Shown here: one piece after another, positions 58,501 to 64,000 of the stretch | Layout: each line of letters begins with the position of its first letter | How positions within the stretch are numbered: the stretch's first letter is position 1 | Assembly: GCA_008692225.1 (NCBI GenBank) | Contig: VICG01000005.1 | Coordinates: 2,057,001-2,121,000, forward strand | Origin: Monilinia fructicola | Lineage: Eukaryota; Ascomycota; Leotiomycetes; Helotiales; Sclerotiniaceae | Direction: 5' to 3' | DNA: 64,000 bases | Program-made: the position numbers and the translations under genes | Notes under the pieces: model-generated | Database searches by the model: none | Seen by the model: the letters and a program-made list of their open reading frames with translations, nothing else | Told to the model about the DNA's origin: nothing

Positions 58501-61500
58501 GAGGCTTGCATGGACACAGCTGCAGCCGACGATGAGTTGATAGTAGTCCAAGGCAAGATTTGATCAATTATAAAACTTAGATCTGGACGCTGTTCTGTGA
58601 GAGTGGCCAAATCGATTGCTAGTTGCTCAGTAGCATCATTTACGGCCATCTCTAGTTCTTCGCGTTGAGTTGATACGATTCCGGATGGAAGAACGGATGA
58701 TGAATTCCATTTTGCTCGGAGGTCAATCAATATATCTTTCCACGAGGACAAACTTTCTACCACTGATTTGGAATCACCTCTGCCGAGTTTTGCATGTGTG
58801 TTGACTAGTTCTAATCCAACACTCAAGATGTTTGGCAACCATTGCAGGATATTTTCATGGTTAGAGATCCTAGTCGTATTCTTGATAGCGTATATTTCTG
58901 GGGCCCAAAGTCCTTTCGCCATCTTGATGACATCTTGAAAGGAGTTCCTGCTTGTCATTGTGTTTGAGAGTATGTTGCGCTGAACTAGAAGGACTTGTAA
59001 TAACCCTTCCAAGAATCCTGTACTTCTCGCGACCTCAGCTCCACTGAGATCATCAGAATGCTGCCTTGATGCTTCTCTTGCTCTTGGGGCAAGATCCACT
59101 GTCTTATGAAAGTAGTACTCTAAATCTTGAGGACCAGTCGAGGGGATGTAATCTGTGTTTGCCAGAACGATAGAAAGCGAGTCTTGCTTAGCAAGGGCAT
59201 TGATGCCCAAATTGTATTTGATTCCCATTTGACGAAGATCTTTTAGTGTATCTGCAAAAAGTTTGCGCTTTTGAGATTTGAGATGTTTCACAGTATCTTT
59301 GTTATCTTCTGTAAGGATTGATGGAGTGGCTTTCTGTAACTCGGAAGTCGACGTAATGATATTTTCAAGGAATGATTCAAGGTAACCAGATCCTTCCACT
59401 GTTGAGGTATTCAACTGGCTCTTGTCTACCATCATGCTGACAGTGTTAGACACGTTAATGAATCTCTTGGGTTTCTGTGTCCAGGTTGGAACTGTTGCAG
59501 CACATAGTGCGAGAGCTGATTGGTCAACAGTAGGAAATTGTGCTGGGGCAAGGTAACTTGTTCCAGCCTCGCTCCCGGCAACTTCATCAGGGAGTCCTTG
59601 TTTGATAACAGAATCCATCGGTTGGCCGAGAAGGGCTCTGTATTTCCGAACAATTTTGAAAAGCTTGTGGTGGGATCTCTTAGCACTGTCGCGAAGAGCA
59701 ACAATATTTGTATCTTTCCAGCTTGCAAGAAGAAGCACATCACGCATGGCCTTTTCTAGCGATACTCGCCCCCTCTTCAAGCTATCCTCGACTGACTTTT
59801 CGTATCGTGAATAAAGCGCAATGAAATTGGCTACTGCGCTTGCAATTATAGCGAGATTTGGATAGTCCAATACCAGCAGATCAACATGCTTTTCTAACTG
59901 TTTCAGCAACCTCAGACGCTGTACATACTGGCCCATGATAGCTGTTGAGAAATACGCTTGAAGATCCTGCAGAAGTTTTTGAGCATAAGCCTTGAGTTCT
60001 TCAATAGATTCACAAATCGATAGTGGACCAGCAATGATCACTTGGTATGCGACAAACCACCAGGATCTTGCATCGTCATCACATTGCTTATTTTCCATGT
60101 CGAATAATTTCGCCCAGGTTGACAGCTCAAGACGACGCCAATTGACTATGGTGGCAGTCAAATTATCATAAAGAGCAAGTGCAGAGTTAGCACGGCTCGC
60201 CCAACCACCAAATTGCCATTCATGCATGAAGCCGTGGACTTTCTCTACCTTCGTGATGATTTTCGCGAGTGGTTCCGTGTGACGGAATTTGAGTAATTCT
60301 TTACATGAAACCATGACATCTTCAAGTGGTTGCATGTGCGCAATTTCATCAACAGCTTGAAGCTCTCTAAATCTTGTTTGCACTTGATGGATCAGACTAA
60401 CAAGCTTGCGAGTTTCTGGCAGATTTGCGTCTGTGTAAAAATTGTAGCTTTCAGGTACGGTAGCGGAAGAACTCAAACCATCAATCTTGTCGCTTAATAA
60501 CAGAAGCGAGCCAGGAAGAAGAGCCTTGATGATATTCTGATCTCCAAGTCCTGCCTCACTTCCTTGAAGTTTGCCCATATGAGTAGAAATGTGTTTTATC
60601 AAAGTCATAATGCTTTTAGCTGGCAATTCTCCACCCAAGAAAATATTTCCATGCACCCGAGCTAGGGTGACAGCGATATCTCTGACGTTTTGCTGCTGTG
60701 GCGCAGCGCTTTGTGCACTTGGGTTTTCTTCATCGTACGAAGGGAAAAGCTCATTGAATTGCTCTTGGTCAATCTCATCCTCGTCTTCTGCACTCCCGCG
60801 GAATCTGTACAAGCCTGCCTTTGTTTCTCCCTCGAGGCGGTCTGATTCGAGCTTTTTGGTCCATTGCTCGTAACATGAGTGGATCGAAGTAAAGAGCAAC
60901 TCTCGGGTCTGTGCGTCTATTGAGTCGATTGACTCAACCGATGTAGTTACAGCCATCAATGTCAAGTACTCTAATGGCTGGCCTGATACAATCTCTTCGT
61001 CAATTGACTTGGGCGTGCCTCCTAAGAATGGAGTTGCTTTGCTTAGAGCCAAAGCTGCCTTGCTGTTGTTCGATGGATCATTTGAAGAGAGTGTCGCCAT
61101 ATACAACCCAATCTGGAGACAGCGAAGAATATTGATAACAGGTGTGGCCAAATCAGTGTATTCATGGAAACGCTCAGATAGACGTCGTATGATTTGAAGA
61201 AGGTTGTTTTGGATTAGCTTGATTTCGTTCAGAACATCTTGATCATCGTTTATCAAATATTGATGAATTCTGGAGGTAATAGAGGGCGTGGGAAGAACAA
61301 CTTTAAGGAGGTTTTTGAATTCACCTTGCAGTTTGTCCAGCTCTGATGTTTCCGGGCGGTAAACTTGCTGTGATGCTTCTGGAGGCTCACCAATTTCTAC
61401 CATCTCTGCATCAATAAGTTGGCAGCGAATGTTTGATTCTTGCCCAGAGAAGAGGCGTTCAAATTCTTGAAGGGCATCAAGCTTCTCTTGCAACTCTTGA

Positions 61501-64000
61501 ATAACTTCTTCGTGCCTTTGTCGTTCAAGTCGTTGTCTCCTATCAGGATCAAATGCTCGATCGGGGACGTAAAGAGCAATACAGCTAACAGCAAAGTGAA
61601 CCCAAGCGAGAGCTGAATACTGCATATGGTATTGGGGTACGTTATTCGCAGCTTCCATCGCAAATATTGCCTTGTCCATGTCAAAGTTGAGATCTGTATC
61701 AAGTAATGGCCGGTTGTCAAAAAGTCTCGCTTGGTGAGCAGCAATAACTTCGTAAAACTTTTCAAGACTAATTGCTTGCCAAGCTTCTGCGCTGACTTGT
61801 GATGAAATGATATCCTTCCTATTCATGTAATCATCTGAAGCTTTCTCTCCATGCGCTCCAATAATTTCTATAGTAAGACGTGAGAGCACTGAATTGATAG
61901 CCACCCATTGACTACTTGACAAGATTCCGCTAGACCTCGCAAGCTTTTCAGCCATTACGGGTAGCTCGGACTCGAGCAATCTGAGGGACCTGAGATCTAC
62001 CTCACTGATAGCATTCATTCGGTGCAGGAAATCAGTAGAAAAGGTGCCAGCAATGGCCTGTAGGCCATGCTCTCCAGACCATAAATAATCGATGCTCTGT
62101 AGTAACCATGAAGTTTGGCTTGATGTATTAAGACGCAATTGTGATGTTATCGGATGATCTGCAAGAACAACAGTATCGATGTCAACAATATCACTCGGTT
62201 GCTGGTTGGATGCCAGAACTGCGAGCACTTGAAATTGCCTGAGAGCTTCAAATTGATTACGCAGGAACGGCCGTGGACTTTCTTCTTCCACATCGATACT
62301 TTTCTCGAGGTTGTCCAACTCTAAAGTCAAGGTCTGAATAAGGGCAGCTCCATCCACATCCGAGGAAAGGAGAAGCTGATGTGCTTTCACAAGAGATGTC
62401 ATGATACCTCCAAGTTCGATGACTGAGATTGAAGCTCTCCATCTTAAAGCATCAAAATCTCAAAGCCAACTTCTCCATCTGGTTCATAATTTGCATGACT
62501 TCTAACTTCGTGGCAACCACAGGCCGTAGCTGTTTCCAGAGTAGTTCCATGCTGAGCCCTGTCGTCAACTTGAATCCGGAAGCAAAATTTGTTTGCAAGT
62601 CCGACACGAAAAACTGTGATTATGGAATTCTGCCCATTACTCAGAGGGCTCTCTTTGAGAAGTCCTTCCAAAACCGTATTTCCAATTGCGAGATGGGATT
62701 GGAATGTTGCCTCTTCGAATTCTGATGCGGTGACAAGATGGAATGTACTCCACCAATATCGAAGAAGGTACGTGATTGCTTGCTTTCGGAACTAAACCAA
62801 GGTTAAATGAAGCACTGCAGAAGATTTCCTGGGCACTTACCTTCCAATGATCACTATTCATAATTTGGGCATTTAAATAGGAGTTGATAGAGTTCAGAGT
62901 TTGCATCAAAAATGAAGAGACTCGCACAGTAGAGTCCTTCGCTACGGACGCTGCCCTGTCACTAACTATGGATCGCTGGAGGCGGTTCATTTGGGAGGGT
63001 TTGAGGGTTTGGATGACAGATCCTTGTTCTTGATGGGCTACTAATGCGGCAGCGATTTGTAGCTTATACTCTAGGCATGCTGCGACCCAATAAACATTTG
63101 TTTCATTGGACGTAGATTGTAGTAATGGCACCAACGGCGAATTTTGGAGAGGATGGATGATCTACATATTTTATTTGTGCTATCAGTACATTGTTTAACT
63201 ATGAAAGGGACTGCACGGTCACTAACCTGTGCGTCACCGAAGCCTGCGGGTAACAAGGTCTTCTTCGCAACATTATTCAATAAGTCTCCCACTGCATGCC
63301 TTAGATCTCGGCAATCTTCGGATTGGTACATTTGCATGTATTGGCGAGAGATTATTGACAAATTTGCAGTGGATATCCCCTGCTGCTCAAGATTCCGGGT
63401 CACGCTTTCAACATATCTTGTGAGAAGAGGTAAATCGGACCAAGCCAAGTTATCCAGTGCAATACGATTAATAAGATCCGTCCGGGTAAGATCGGTACCT
63501 TCAAGGTCTAAAACCGTCGATACCTGACGATATCTCTCAAGTGAGGCTTCTGGTCGAATAGAAAACTCACCAGTTGTGTTAGGTTCATTTTCAGGAGCGA
63601 GTGGGTCAAGGAATATTTCCACGGCACGATTTCTCATGGCACGAGATAGCTCGCCAAATCGGGGATCCATTGTGAGAAAGATTCGGAAATTGGCATGTGG
63701 TTTCACAATCTTGGGCTCTCCATCTGGACCACAGTGTTCATTAATGCTGAGGAATCCATTTGGTTCAAGAAGTGAGTTTAGTCTGTCCAACACTGAGGCA
63801 CTGCATAGATTAGCATTATCAAGGACCAACCATTTTCCTTGCTCCAGTGCCTTGATTAAGACACCATCCACCCATTCAAACTTGGCATTCTCAACGGCCA
63901 TAGGATGACTTGCAAAAATTTCGCACGTTTCTGCCAATTTGCCGAACTCGGGCAACAAGCTCGCCTGTTCGAGCTGTCGAAGGTGTATAGAAATCTCCTG
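55509..64000 (-). CDS. MDN1: Midasin (Mdn1/Rea1), C-terminal part, truncated by window
   Basis: Giant dynein-like AAA ATPase that strips Rsa4 and Ytm1 from pre-60S particles. Visible exons: 64000-63227 (continues beyond), 63161-62841 and 62791-55509, about 2,791 residues. The last AAA unit shows the Walker-B-like WLVLDNANLC and the following FRIFLTMDPRFGELSRAMRNRA. A long alpha-helical linker follows. An Asp/Glu-rich domain of about 550 residues spans roughly 58070-56430. The C-terminal MIDAS domain has the metal site DDSKSMGES. Two extra bases interrupt the frame: the A5 run 62609-62613 and the A4 run 62454-62457. Removing one base from each restores LQTNFASGF and LALRFDALRWR continuity and closes all phases. 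Essential in yeast, so probable sequence errors. The N-terminus and AAA1-5 lie outside. Confidence 0.96.

Overview
This is a eukaryotic window from a filamentous ascomycete (Pezizomycotina). The evidence is short 49-112 nt introns with GT..AG ends and CTAAC/CTGAC-like branch points, a HET-domain gene, a Zn2Cys6 regulator, DUF3605 and DUF6594 family proteins, and a split CDC27/BimA. AT-rich spacers, microsatellites and apparent C-to-T/G-to-A decay in one repeat fit the Leotiomycetes (Sclerotinia/Botrytis-like), but the species is a guess. About 14 well-supported protein genes occupy roughly 60% of the window. I found no rRNA, convincing tRNA or CRISPR.

Layout: 0-6 kb holds a class I heme peroxidase and a DUF6594-type membrane protein. 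6-9 kb is a repeat-rich block in which a RING-H2 gene sits between 20-bp perfect inverted repeats. 11-18 kb holds CDC27 (APC3), an SND2/TMEM208 homologue, a DUF3605 (GIG1-like) gene and the NADH-cytochrome b5 reductase CBR1. 18-23 kb is AT-rich and gene-poor. 23-34 kb holds a small unknown gene, a UBP12/USP15-type deubiquitinase and the mitochondrial DEAD-box helicase MRH4. 37-43 kb holds an MFS drug/H+ antiporter-like gene and a HET-domain gene. 45-48.5 kb holds the divergent ribosome-biogenesis pair NOC3/NIP7. 49.5-51 kb is a decayed 14-TM MFS efflux-pump pseudogene, followed by a Zn2Cys6 transcription factor. 55.5 kb to the right edge is the C-terminal ~2,790 residues of midasin (MDN1/REA1), truncated by the window.

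Three genes (NOC3, NIP7, MDN1) serve 60S ribosome assembly, two of them behind one 264-bp bidirectional promoter. The most striking pattern is technical or evolutionary: eight one-base homopolymer length differences break reading frames, including twice in CDC27, once in NIP7 and twice in MDN1. These genes are essential where they have been tested in yeast, and correcting each run length makes all exon phases close. I read most of these as assembly errors. Start codons were checked by eye; several long open frames begin at TTG/GTG and were trimmed to ATG.
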